Of a stretch of 14,681 nt of DNA, positions 1 to 6,907 are shown one piece after another. The position numbers and the translations under genes were made by a program. The first letter of the stretch is position 1, and every line of letters starts with the position of its first letter. The notes under the pieces were generated by a model. The model was not told where the DNA came from, did not search any database, and was given only the letters and a program-made list of their open reading frames with translations. The stretch is from Planctomycetaceae bacterium UBA6894 (GTDB taxonomy: Bacteria > Planctomycetota > Planctomycetia > Gemmatales > Gemmataceae). Where the stretch lies: positions 1 to 14,681 of the forward strand of contig DKBS01000072.1 in NCBI GenBank assembly GCA_002451275.1. Reading direction: 5' to 3'.

Positions 1-19
1 ATTGAACCGAAACAATACG

Positions 20-46
20 AAAAAACACCACCCGGTTAGGAATGGC
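20..46 (-). terminator. Weak candidate terminator of the fasciclin gene
   Basis: Read on the minus strand, about 30 nt after the fasciclin stop codon, a short stem (GCCAU pairing with GUGGU, two of the pairs being G-U wobbles) is followed after one base by six U residues. The stem is short and weak, so only the U-tract and the position support the call. Confidence 0.28.
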
Positions 47-75
47 CTTTTCTATCTTTTTAATTGCGCAACGAA

Positions 76-567
76 TTAGTCGTTGGGGGGCAGGATCACG
101 GTGTCGATTACGTGGATCACGCCGTTTGAGGTCTTGATGTCTGCCTTGATGACCGCAGCCTTGCCGTTGAGGTAGACTTTTCCGTTCTTCACGGAAATTT
201 CAACCTTTTTGCCATTCACAGTCTTTGCGGCCTTGCCATCCAGCTTGATGGCGTCTTCGGCCATCACCTTACCGGCGATGACATGGTAGGTCAGGATCCC
301 AGCGAGGGCCTTCTTGTCCTTAAGGAGCTCCTCGATCTTTTCCTTGCCAACCTTTTCGAAAGCCTCATCGGTGGGTGCGAAAACGGTGAAGGGCCCCTTG
401 CCCTTCAGGGTGTCGACCAGTTCGGCGGCCTTGACGGCGGCCACAAGGGTCTTAAAGGAGCCGGCTCCCACTGCGGTGTCGACGATATCCTTGGGCTCGT
501 CCGCGCGGGCTGCAGGCAAAGAAAGAACGGTGACGGCCATAGCCGCCAAGAAAGGCATGAAGCGCAT
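76..567 (-). CDS. Secreted fasciclin (FAS1) domain protein
   Basis: This encodes a 163-residue exported protein with one fasciclin domain. The start is set at the ATG at 567 rather than a codon seven residues upstream, because AGGAG lies 7 nt before it. Residues 1-22 form a signal peptide ending in ARA, with cleavage expected before Asp23. The FAS1 hallmarks are in order: the first conserved block with GPFTVFAPTDEAF (about 58-70), the LTYHVIAGKV block in the middle, and the C-terminal NGVIHVIDTVILPP block. Single-domain secreted FAS1 proteins of this size (MPB70-like) are common in bacteria and are generally linked to adhesion or matrix interaction; the ligand here is unknown. The gene appears monocistronic, with its own promoter. 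The family call is secure; the biological role is not. Confidence 0.95.
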   Translation of the reverse strand: MRFMPFLAAMAVTVLSLPAARADEPKDIVDTAVGAGSFKTLVAAVKAAELVDTLKGKGPFTVFAPTDEAFEKVGKEKIEELLKDKKALAGILTYHVIAGKVMAEDAIKLDGKAAKTVNGKKVEISVKNGKVYLNGKAAVIKADIKTSNGVIHVIDTVILPPND

Positions 568-574
568 TGTGGAA

Positions 575-579
575 CTCCT
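575..579 (-). promoter_or_regulatory. Ribosome binding site of the fasciclin gene
   Basis: AGGAG on the minus strand, 7 nt before the ATG at 567. It decides the start codon in favour of the one immediately preceding the signal peptide. Confidence 0.7.
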
Positions 580-601
580 GACGTGCAAATCTCAGTTCAA
601 T

Positions 602-618
602 TTGTCCAGAAGGGACAA
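602..618. promoter_or_regulatory. Inverted repeat at the fasciclin start site, possible operator
   Basis: A perfect 6-bp inverted repeat, TTGTCC-N5-GGACAA, lies just downstream of the candidate -10 box and so covers the expected transcription start and early leader of the fasciclin gene. Its position would suit a repressor operator, or a small 5' hairpin in the mRNA. No binding protein can be named from the sequence. Confidence 0.4.
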
Positions 619-622
619 TTAG

Positions 623-650
623 TTAATAGGCACGCGAGTCAGGAAGTCAA
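623..650 (-). promoter_or_regulatory. Candidate sigma-70-type promoter of the fasciclin gene
   Basis: On the minus strand TTGACT (645-650) and TATTAA (623-628) are separated by 16 bp, close to the TTGACA/TATAAT consensus. The expected start of transcription is near 616, giving a leader of about 50 nt. Confidence 0.5.
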
Positions 651-704
651 AAATTCAAATGCGGAATGTGATTAATTTGAAATGAATCAAGGCTGTTTAG
701 CATC

Positions 705-950
705 TCAGGGAAGATTGCCAGGTGCCTCGCCCCCGGTCCTGCTGGTGCTGGTGCCCGGGGCCGCATTCTCTTCTGCCAGTTCCTGGACGGGGGCGGGGTC
801 GCTGGCAGCCACCTCGGTGGCAATTTGGGGGGTGGCAGGGTCAGAATCCGTGGATTGTATGGCAGGGGGCTCCGCCGGGCGGAACACGCCGGCCAGTATG
901 ACCAGCGTCAGCCCCAGGATCAGCCCGCAAACCGATTGAATGTGAAACAT
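705..950 (-). CDS. Small predicted single-pass membrane or secreted protein, unrecognised
   Basis: An 81-residue reading frame that I do not recognise. The start is the ATG at 950, which has GGAGG 9 nt upstream; an in-frame TTG at 971 would overlap that site and is unlikely. Residues 7-24 form one hydrophobic segment, rich in Leu, Ile, Val and Gly, which could be a signal anchor or signal peptide. The remaining residues are a low-complexity tail rich in Pro, Ala, Glu, Asp, Ser and Thr with no predicted fold and net negative charge. It lies 146 bp downstream of bamA on the same strand, with two hairpins in between, so co-transcription with bamA is uncertain. The good ribosome site and plausible topology support a real gene; a plus-strand alternative in the same place has no ribosome site. 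Confidence 0.5.
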   Translation of the reverse strand: MFHIQSVCGLILGLTLVILAGVFRPAEPPAIQSTDSDPATPQIATEVAASDPAPVQELAEENAAPGTSTSRTGGEAPGNLP

Positions 951-959
951 GTTGCCTCG

Positions 960-964
960 CCTCC
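960..964 (-). promoter_or_regulatory. Ribosome binding site of the small membrane protein
   Basis: GGAGG on the minus strand, 9 nt before the ATG at 950. It is the main argument that the small frame is translated and that it starts there. Confidence 0.55.
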
Positions 965-966
965 AG

Positions 967-983
967 AGCAAGCCTTGCTTGCT
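967..983. other. Hairpin directly upstream of the small gene's ribosome site
   Basis: AGCAAGC and GCTTGCT form a perfect 7-bp stem with a 3-nt loop. On the minus strand it ends 2 nt before the GGAGG site. It could be a leader structure or an mRNA end from processing. There is no U-tract, so it is not a classical terminator. Confidence 0.4.
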
Positions 984-1035
984 TCGGCACGACGGGCGGG
1001 GTTCATGCCAAGTATCAACGGTTATCTAAGCAATT

Positions 1036-1075
1036 GGACCCCGCACGACCGGCATAGCCGGTAATGTCGGGGTCC
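1036..1075. other. Nested hairpin downstream of bamA
   Basis: An outer perfect 8-bp stem (GGACCCCG at 1036-1043 with CGGGGTCC at 1068-1075) encloses an inner perfect 6-bp stem (ACCGGC at 1048-1053 with GCCGGT at 1057-1062) on a 3-nt loop. A 4/5-nt internal loop separates the two. It starts about 20 nt after the bamA stop codon. No U-tract follows on either strand, so an mRNA 3'-end stabiliser, a Rho-dependent or processing end, or an attenuator is more likely than a standard intrinsic terminator. Confidence 0.5.
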
Positions 1076-1096
1076 GCGATAGTCAGGGTCATGGTT

Positions 1097-3598
1097 TTAG
1101 CGGAAGAAACCCATCCAGAAGTTGAAGACCTGCGTGCGGTCGGTCTCGGCTTTCACAATGGGGAAGCCGAAGTCGAGGGCGATGGGAACAGGCCCCATCA
1201 TGGGCACCACCAGCCTCAAGCCCACACCCGCCGAAACGCGGTAAGTTGAGATGTTGGAGATGTCCGGCTCCACCGTGCCGCTGTCCACGAAACCCACCAG
1301 ATAAGCATTGTCGTTCGCCATCACCGGAATCTGGTATTCCAGCGAGTTCAGCCACATGAAATCGCCGCCCACCATATAACCGTTTTCATTGGGGCCAACG
1401 CCCCTGTACTGGAAGCCGCGGATCGAACGGAAGCCGCCGGCGAAGAACCTTTCATACACAGGCGTGTCATCACCCGCCCAGGAGAACTGGGTCCTGAAGG
1501 CCAGCACATGGCGGCCCGAGCCGTCCGCGCGCTGGTAGGTGGTAAAGTATTTGTTGAACTCGGCGTTGAACAGCGGGAAGGTGTACGCCCCGAACATCTG
1601 CTCGTAGCCGAAATCCAGAAGTGAACCTTCCGTGGGGCGCAGCAGGCTGTCGCGGCTGTCACGAACCATTCCAGCGCGGATACCTGTCTGGAAGTTGTAA
1701 CCTTCCACCGAGGTGTAGGCAGCCGGTTCCCACGGTTGGACGTTGAACACGCCCACGTTTTCCATGCGCACCGCGGTGTTGAACGACCAATACTGGTTCA
1801 GCCTTCGGCCCAGCGGGATTTTGCCACCGTAGCGGTTTTCCTCGTACTCGTTGTACTGGCGGGTGAAGTAAAAGGCGTTCGCCCCCAGGCTCCATTGGCT
1901 GTCGAACAGGAACGGCTCGCGCCAACTCACGCTATAGCGCTGCAACTGGGTCCCGGGCACCGCCTCGGCGCGGAATTCCTGGCCGCCGCCGCGGAATGCG
2001 TTGCCTGCGATCAGGTCGTCAAAACTGGTTGGCAGACGGGTGATGTCAAAGTTGCGCTCGTTCATCACGATAGAGCCATTCAAGCCGGCGTCCGAGTTAA
2101 CGCCCACGCCGAACAGCAGGCTGCCCGTGGTGGTTTCCTGCACCTGAACCAGCACATCCTTGTATTCGCTCTCGTTTTCAGGGTCGAGGACCGTCACCGT
2201 GGGGTGCACATTCTCGTTAGCCTCAAAGATATTCAGTCGGGTCAGATTGCGTTCAGCAGCCCGTAGGTCGGGGTAGGTCAAAACCTGGCCGGGATAGAGG
2301 GGGACCTGCCGCAGCACCACATTCTGCTTGGTCCGCTCGTTGCCCACCACCAGCACCTGGCCCACGCGGGCGGGTTGCCGCTCGGTCACCTCGTACTGCA
2401 AACGGACCAGACCCGGCGCCTCCTGCACATAAACAGGCTGCGGGTTCACCCGGGCCTCGCGCCCCATGTAGCCGATGTAGTCCTCGATACTTCGCTTGTC
2501 GGCGTTGATTTTCGCCTCGCTGAAGTATTCGCCGGCCTTCACCTTGCTCAGTTGTTCAAGCTGCTCGGGTGGCACGCTTTTGGCATTCACCACCTGGGGC
2601 GCCCCGTGGATGTGGTAGCGCACCCCCTCGTTGATATGGAAAACCAGTTCCACTTCCTTACCGTCAGGTGTGTACCGCAGTTCGCGGCTCACTTTCACGT
2701 CCAGGTAGCCGTGGGAACGGTAGTACTCCTCGAGTTTCAGTACGTCGTTGTCGGCCATGGCACCATTGAACTTGCCACCGAAGGTGCCAAGGAGCGCCTT
2801 GCTCGACTGAACATGGGTTTTCAGAACCGGGCCCGTGACAAATGTCTGCCCCTCGAAGGCAACGCCGTTTACCCGAACGATCGGGCCTTCGGTGATGTTG
2901 AAGATGACTTCGGTGTCGCCGGGTTCGTGGCCTTTCAGCAATTCGCAACTGGCGAACGGCCGTCCCATTTCCTGGTAGCGCCGGATGATCGCCTGGCAGG
3001 CCAGCTTGTTGGCGACCGGACTCATCGGCTTGCCGCGGCTGATCATCGTGATTGTGTCGAGTTCCGCGTCCTTGATGTGCTTGGCGCCGCGGTATTCAAC
3101 CGACTGAACCACCGACGGGTAGTCCCGGATCAGGAAGTAGACATTCACCTTGTTGCCGGCCTGATTTTCCAGACGCGGGTCAACCGTGGCGAATTGTTTG
3201 GAGGCCATCAGTTTCCGCACGTCCTCCTCCACCATGTGGGTGGAGAATGGGGAGCCGGGCCGCGTCTGCAACTGGTTCAGGATCGACTGGGTGGGCACAT
3301 GGCGATTGCCCTGAATGATCACATCGCCGACGATAATTTTTTGAGGACCGTTTTCGGCGTTCCGCGGCTCCATGGCCCTTGCCGGCCCGGATAGAGGCTT
3401 GGGTGTCGGGGCGCGTTCGGGGCCAGCGGGAAGGGCCGGAGCCCTGTCCAAAGGCGCCGGGTTCAGCGGCGGAGGGGCGGGAGGTTGCGCCAGAAGGGCC
3501 GAACCACCGGCCACCGCCCAGGCGATGGCCAGCGCCCGGGCCAGTTGGCCAGGTCCGCTTGCGCGCAGTTTTTCGCCTTGAGGCTTGTTGCCAGCCAT
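1097..3598 (-). CDS. bamA: BamA/Omp85 outer-membrane protein assembly factor
   Basis: This 833-residue protein is the core of the machinery that inserts beta-barrel proteins into the outer membrane. A signal peptide (hydrophobic core about 22-37, cleavage near LLA-Q) is followed by a Pro/Ala-rich linker (38-86). Then come five POTRA repeats from about 87 to 485, each with the usual pattern of V.G...... opening and a glycine-rich turn (for example VIIQGNRHVP and VLVVGNERT). The C-terminal 16-strand-type barrel spans about 490-833 and includes the conserved loop-6 motif FRSIRGF near 722-728. The length matches the BamA family. I chose the ATG at 3598 because it gives a normal signal peptide and has AGGG 5 nt upstream; an ATG at 3652 would add 18 residues and cannot be excluded. 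The protein ends in FFR rather than on an aromatic residue. No Skp/OmpH-type chaperone gene is adjacent. Confidence 0.93.
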   Translation of the reverse strand: MAGNKPQGEKLRASGPGQLARALAIAWAVAGGSALLAQPPAPPPLNPAPLDRAPALPAGPERAPTPKPLSGPARAMEPRNAENGPQKIIVGDVIIQGNRHVPTQSILNQLQTRPGSPFSTHMVEEDVRKLMASKQFATVDPRLENQAGNKVNVYFLIRDYPSVVQSVEYRGAKHIKDAELDTITMISRGKPMSPVANKLACQAIIRRYQEMGRPFASCELLKGHEPGDTEVIFNITEGPIVRVNGVAFEGQTFVTGPVLKTHVQSSKALLGTFGGKFNGAMADNDVLKLEEYYRSHGYLDVKVSRELRYTPDGKEVELVFHINEGVRYHIHGAPQVVNAKSVPPEQLEQLSKVKAGEYFSEAKINADKRSIEDYIGYMGREARVNPQPVYVQEAPGLVRLQYEVTERQPARVGQVLVVGNERTKQNVVLRQVPLYPGQVLTYPDLRAAERNLTRLNIFEANENVHPTVTVLDPENESEYKDVLVQVQETTTGSLLFGVGVNSDAGLNGSIVMNERNFDITRLPTSFDDLIAGNAFRGGGQEFRAEAVPGTQLQRYSVSWREPFLFDSQWSLGANAFYFTRQYNEYEENRYGGKIPLGRRLNQYWSFNTAVRMENVGVFNVQPWEPAAYTSVEGYNFQTGIRAGMVRDSRDSLLRPTEGSLLDFGYEQMFGAYTFPLFNAEFNKYFTTYQRADGSGRHVLAFRTQFSWAGDDTPVYERFFAGGFRSIRGFQYRGVGPNENGYMVGGDFMWLNSLEYQIPVMANDNAYLVGFVDSGTVEPDISNISTYRVSAGVGLRLVVPMMGPVPIALDFGFPIVKAETDRTQVFNFWMGFFR

Positions 3599-3647
3599 GC
3601 CGTCCCTGCTTCCCCCGCCCCGGACGCGATTCGCCCGAGGTGGGGGG

Positions 3648-3677
3648 GCCATAGGTCTTCCGGCTTTGGCATGTCAA
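3648..3677 (-). promoter_or_regulatory. Possible bamA promoter
   Basis: A perfect -35 hexamer TTGACA (3672-3677, minus strand) is followed after 18 bp by TATGGG (3648-3653), a poor -10. If it is used, transcription would start near 3641, inside the longer version of the bamA reading frame, supporting translation from 3598. Confidence 0.3.
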
Positions 3678-3694
3678 GCCCATCAACGGCAAGT

Positions 3695-3720
3695 CCGCCA
3701 AATTCATTCAAGTTTGGCGG
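3695..3720. promoter_or_regulatory. Perfect inverted repeat in the divergent bamA/epimerase spacer
   Basis: CCGCCAAA and TTTGGCGG (8 bp each, perfect) flank 10 nt. The repeat lies about 18 bp upstream of the possible bamA -35 box and about 120 bp upstream of the candidate epimerase -10. Its symmetry suits a dimeric regulator. On the plus strand a six-T run follows 7 nt after the repeat, so a terminator for an unannotated transcript is an alternative. The rest of the 3599-3915 spacer holds weaker hairpins (GCCGAG/CTCGGC at 3766-3779, ACTCC/GGAGT near 3796-3816) and an AT-rich stretch before the epimerase gene, with no convincing extra gene. Confidence 0.45.
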
Positions 3721-3838
3721 CGGGGCCTTTTTTGCCGGTTGAAAACGCCTAAGGCAACAGGCTGTGCCGAGAGCTCGGCTTGCTCCAACGGGCAACTCCG
3801 CCACCATGAGTGGAGTGCCAAATCCAAAATATAAAGGT

Positions 3839-3844
3839 TATAAT
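3839..3844 (+). promoter_or_regulatory. Candidate -10 box for the five-gene plus-strand cluster
   Basis: A perfect TATAAT lies in an AT-rich island (about 3820-3860) within otherwise GC-rich sequence, 72 bp before the epimerase start. The -35 region (around 3816-3821, TGCCAA) is poor. A second, overlapping TATATTAT sits at 3850-3857. Confidence 0.4.
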
Positions 3845-3915
3845 TTTCCTATATTATCCAAGTTAGCGATTTGATGTTGCAGGGTATCTCTGCCGTCGAA
3901 CAGGGAGTCTGGTAA

Positions 3916-4914
3916 ATGGCCTCTCGGATAGTTTTGGTCACCGGAGCCACCGGGTGTGTGGGTAGCCATGTCGTCGAGGCGTTGTGCGCCCGCGGGGACT
4001 CGGTGCGCGCTTTGGTGCGCGACCCCAAGGCAGCCATGCCTTGGGACCCAGGGCTCAATGTGCAAGTGTTCCAAGGCGATCTGACCCAAGCGGATGCCCT
4101 GCGGCAAGCAGCCACGGGAGTCGATGAGGTGGTCCACTGTGCCGCCAAGGTGGGTGATTGGGGCCCTCTGGAAGAATACCGGCAGGCCAATGTCGAGGGC
4201 TTGCGTCACCTGCTAGAGGCCGCCAAGGGCCCTCAATTGAAGCGCTTCGTTCACCTCAGCAGCCTGGGGACTTACGAGGCCCGCCATCACCATGGCACGG
4301 ACGAGGCCACCCCTCTGCCCGTGACCCATATGGACGGATACACCCAGTCGAAGGCTGAGGCGGACCGTTTGGCGCTCGAATATCACCATAAACACGGTAT
4401 GCCGGTGGTGGTGCTTCGCCCCGGCTTTATCTACGGTCCGCGGGACCGGACCGTGTTGCCGAAATTGGTTGAGAATTTGCGTCAAAAGAAGGTCAAATAT
4501 CTGGGCAGCGGTCACCAAGCCATGAACTGCATCTTCGTTGGCAATCTGGTGGATGCCATTCTGCTGGCTTTGGAAAATCCAAAAGCGATCGGGCAGGCCT
4601 TCAACATCACCGATGGTGAATATGTCAGCAAAAAACGCTTCATCGAGAAGGTAGCTGATGGTTTTCATGTTCCCCGGCCAGGTTGGTTCAAAGTTCCGCT
4701 GTGGATCGCCATGCCATTGGCCAAGTGGATGGAGTCATCCGCGCGCAAAAGCGGAGCCAAGGAACCTCCGTTGCTCACGGGAGCCCGGGTCAAATTCCTC
4801 GGCCTGAACCTAGATTTCAGTATTGAAAAGGCCCGGAAGACGCTCGGCTACTCCCCCAAGGAGGGATTTGATCAGGGCATGGACCTAACTATCGCCTCTT
4901 ATCTGAAATCCTGA
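3916..4914 (+). CDS. NAD(P)-dependent epimerase/dehydrogenase, extended SDR family
   Basis: A 332-residue extended short-chain dehydrogenase. The N-terminal Rossmann fold carries TGATGCVG (residues 9-16), the cofactor-binding TGxxGxxG motif. A GDLTQ strand-end motif follows, then HCAAKVGDWG, the LSS active-site serine block, and the catalytic Tyr142-x3-Lys146. RPGFIYGPRD and the NCIFVGNLVDA block are typical of the 3-beta-hydroxysteroid dehydrogenase/NSDHL-like and UDP-sugar epimerase branch. No signal peptide is seen, so it should be cytosolic. The AGGGAG ribosome site is 8 nt before the ATG. It leads the plus-strand cluster and is followed after 166 bp by the PfpI-family gene. Substrate cannot be read from sequence: a nucleotide sugar, sterol-like or other hydroxyl compound are all possible. 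Confidence 0.9.
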   Translation: MASRIVLVTGATGCVGSHVVEALCARGDSVRALVRDPKAAMPWDPGLNVQVFQGDLTQADALRQAATGVDEVVHCAAKVGDWGPLEEYRQANVEGLRHLLEAAKGPQLKRFVHLSSLGTYEARHHHGTDEATPLPVTHMDGYTQSKAEADRLALEYHHKHGMPVVVLRPGFIYGPRDRTVLPKLVENLRQKKVKYLGSGHQAMNCIFVGNLVDAILLALENPKAIGQAFNITDGEYVSKKRFIEKVADGFHVPRPGWFKVPLWIAMPLAKWMESSARKSGAKEPPLLTGARVKFLGLNLDFSIEKARKTLGYSPKEGFDQGMDLTIASYLKS

Positions 4915-5080
4915 CGATGATTCGGATGCCGACGGGGTGACCTGTTGGTTGGCTGGTCCGATTGCATTTGATAGAAAACACAAATGGGTAACAGAGGGGT
5001 TTCCGAGGGAGGAGCTGGTCCCGGAAGCCCGCTGGCCTCGCTCGTTTTTCTCTCCGTTTTTTCCTAAAAGGTGGGGCACC

Positions 5081-5611
5081 ATGAAACTGAATGGTTTGTC
5101 AGTGGCGATCCTGGTGGAGCAGCAATACCAGGAGATGGAAGTCTGGTATCCGCACTACCGTCTGGTTGAGGCGGGAGTGAAGTCGGTGCTGGTGGGGCCC
5201 GAAGCGGGCAAGTCCTATCCCAGCAAGCTGGGCTATCCCGCCAAGGCCGATGTCTCCATCGACCAGGTCAAGGCTGACGATTTCGATGGCGTGGTTCTTC
5301 CGGGCGGTTTTGCTCCAGATTTTCTCCGCCGCAATCCTGCCATGATCCAGTTCACCCAAAAAATAGCTGATCAGGGGAAGGTGTTGGCCGCCATCTGTCA
5401 TGGTCCCTGGATGCTTTGCTCCACCAACGCGCTTAAGGGCAAGCGCGCCACCTGCTTCTTCGCCATCAAGGATGATGTCATCAATGCCGGCGCCAGGTAC
5501 GAGGATGCCGAGGTGGTCCGGGATGGCAATGTGATCACCAGCCGCAAGCCCGATGACCTGCCCGCATTCATGGTCACCATGATGCAGGCGCTTTCCGAGC
5601 GGAAGCGCTGA
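5081..5611 (+). CDS. PfpI/DJ-1 family protein (class I glutamine amidotransferase-like)
   Basis: A 176-residue cytosolic protein of the PfpI/YhbO branch of the DJ-1 superfamily, members of which have been described as proteases, glyoxalases or stress protectants. Visible marks are VVLPGGFAPDFLR, the nucleophile elbow AAICHGPW with Cys106 and His107, the IKDDVINAG block, and the C-terminal VITSRKPDDLPAF motif. Against PfpI, the Glu that normally contacts the cysteine (FEDVE) aligns with Gln17, and the neighbouring Asp with Glu18 (YQEMEVWYP), so the acidic residue may be shifted by one. The start is the ATG at 5081, where the family homology begins and where AAGGTGGGG precedes; upstream in-frame codons would add 48 residues unlike the family. 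It lies 56 bp before the xylose isomerase gene. Physiological activity is unknown. Confidence 0.9.
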   Translation: MKLNGLSVAILVEQQYQEMEVWYPHYRLVEAGVKSVLVGPEAGKSYPSKLGYPAKADVSIDQVKADDFDGVVLPGGFAPDFLRRNPAMIQFTQKIADQGKVLAAICHGPWMLCSTNALKGKRATCFFAIKDDVINAGARYEDAEVVRDGNVITSRKPDDLPAFMVTMMQALSERKR

Positions 5612-5667
5612 CTTTTTTGGTCTCCTGCCTGTCCCGTTTTCACCGGCACCTGACCCTGAGAAATCCG

Positions 5668-6834
5668 ATGCCCTCCCAGGATTTGGCCCCCACCCGTGAC
5701 GACAAGTTCGCCTTCGGTGTCTGGTGCCTGCAGAACCGGGGTCGCGACCCGTTTGGCGATGCCACCCGGGCAGAGATCTCCGCGCTGGATTGCATCCGTG
5801 GTCTGGCCCAGCGCAACTGCTATGGGTTCGAGTTCCACGACAACGACATCATCCCGTTCGGGGCCTCGGCCAAGCAGCGCGATGAGGTCGTCCGCGACAT
5901 CCAGAAGGTGATGGCGGACACAGGCATCAAATGCACCATGGGCACCACCAACACCTTCCATCACCCGGTGTTCAAGGACGGTGCCTTCACCTCCACCGAT
6001 CCGGCGGTTCGCCTCTACACCACCCAGAAGGTGATGAACTGCATCGACCTCGCCGCCGAGTTGGGGGCCGAGGTTTTTGTGTTCTGGGGTGGCCGCGAGG
6101 GGGTAGAGGTTGACGCCAGCAAGGATCCCGTCAGCGCCTCGGGTTGGTTGCGGGACAGTTTGAATTTCCTGTGCGAGTATGTCCTGGCGCAGGGCTACAG
6201 CATGAAGTTTTCCATGGAGCCCAAGCCCAATGAACCCCGGGGGGATCTCTACCTTCCCACGGTGGGCAGCGTACTCGCCTTCATCCAGACCCTGCGGCAT
6301 CCTGAAATGGTGGGAATCAATCCGGAGACCGCCCACATCAAGATGGCCGGCCTCAACCCCTACCACGAGTTCGCCCAGGCCCTCGACGCCGGTAAACTGC
6401 TGGATGTCCACCTCAACGGCCAAAAGCCCCTGCGCTTTGACCAGGACCTTACCTTCGGGTCCGACGACCTGAAGGAGGCTTTCTACACCGCCAAGCTGCT
6501 GATTGACCACAGGTACGAGGGCACCATCGGCTTCGACGCCCATCCCTACCGCACCGAGAGCGACTGCTGGGATTTTGTCGACCGCAGCATGCGAACCTAC
6601 AAGATCCTGCAGGAGAAGGTGCGACGCTACAACGAGTGCAGGCCCATCCAGGACCTGCTCAGGGAGATTCATGGCGCCAACACCCACTTGAAGGGTTTCA
6701 CCGCGCGCTTCTCCAGAGAGGCTGCCCAGAAACTCAAGGACATGAGCTTCGATCCGGTTGCCTTGGCTTCCCGCAAACTCAGCTACGAACGTCTCGATCA
6801 ATTGGTCACCGAGTTGCTTCTCGGCGTGATCTGA
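5668..6834 (+). CDS. xylA: Class I xylose isomerase with a substituted metal ligand
   Basis: The product interconverts D-xylose and D-xylulose (and glucose/fructose in many homologues) using two divalent metal ions in a TIM barrel. Its 388 residues match the class I (Streptomyces-type) length. By alignment from memory with the Streptomyces enzyme (offset +3): catalytic His57 and Asp60 in FHDNDIIPFG, Phe29, Trp19, Phe97, Trp140 in FWGGREG, metal ligand Glu184 and Lys186 in EPKPNEPRGD, Glu220 and His223 in NPETAH, Asp258 and Asp260 in FDQDL, and Asp290. The exception is residue 248: the Asp245 metal-1 ligand is His, with Asp at 246 where Streptomyces has His (DVHLNGQ against HIDLNGQ). The ATG at 5668 is preferred over an upstream TTG at 5617 because the family begins here, although its ribosome site is weak. 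No xylulokinase gene is nearby. Activity is likely but should not be assumed. Confidence 0.93.
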   Translation: MPSQDLAPTRDDKFAFGVWCLQNRGRDPFGDATRAEISALDCIRGLAQRNCYGFEFHDNDIIPFGASAKQRDEVVRDIQKVMADTGIKCTMGTTNTFHHPVFKDGAFTSTDPAVRLYTTQKVMNCIDLAAELGAEVFVFWGGREGVEVDASKDPVSASGWLRDSLNFLCEYVLAQGYSMKFSMEPKPNEPRGDLYLPTVGSVLAFIQTLRHPEMVGINPETAHIKMAGLNPYHEFAQALDAGKLLDVHLNGQKPLRFDQDLTFGSDDLKEAFYTAKLLIDHRYEGTIGFDAHPYRTESDCWDFVDRSMRTYKILQEKVRRYNECRPIQDLLREIHGANTHLKGFTARFSREAAQKLKDMSFDPVALASRKLSYERLDQLVTELLLGVI

Positions 6835-6907
6835 TCGGTTTCCTTACAGCCTGGGCGCCTCCGCTTTCGGGGGCCCCGCGTTTTTCCAAGCCAGAAGGAG
6901 TTGGGCC

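Noticed and set aside
682..939. 85-codon plus-strand frame opposite the small membrane protein
   Set aside because: No ribosome site precedes it, whereas the minus-strand frame has GGAGG at good spacing and a sensible membrane topology.
2375..3394. 339-codon plus-strand frame antisense to bamA
   Set aside because: It lies opposite the POTRA region, whose coding pattern is clear, and has no convincing ribosome site or family match.
4937..5080. 48-codon N-terminal extension of the PfpI-family protein
   Set aside because: Family homology begins exactly at the ATG at 5081, which has its own ribosome site; the extension is not PfpI-like.
5398..6801. 467-codon open frame on the minus strand across the xylose isomerase gene
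   Set aside because: It is fully antisense to a gene with complete family motifs, and its translation shows no recognisable domain; long antisense frames are expected in GC-rich codons.
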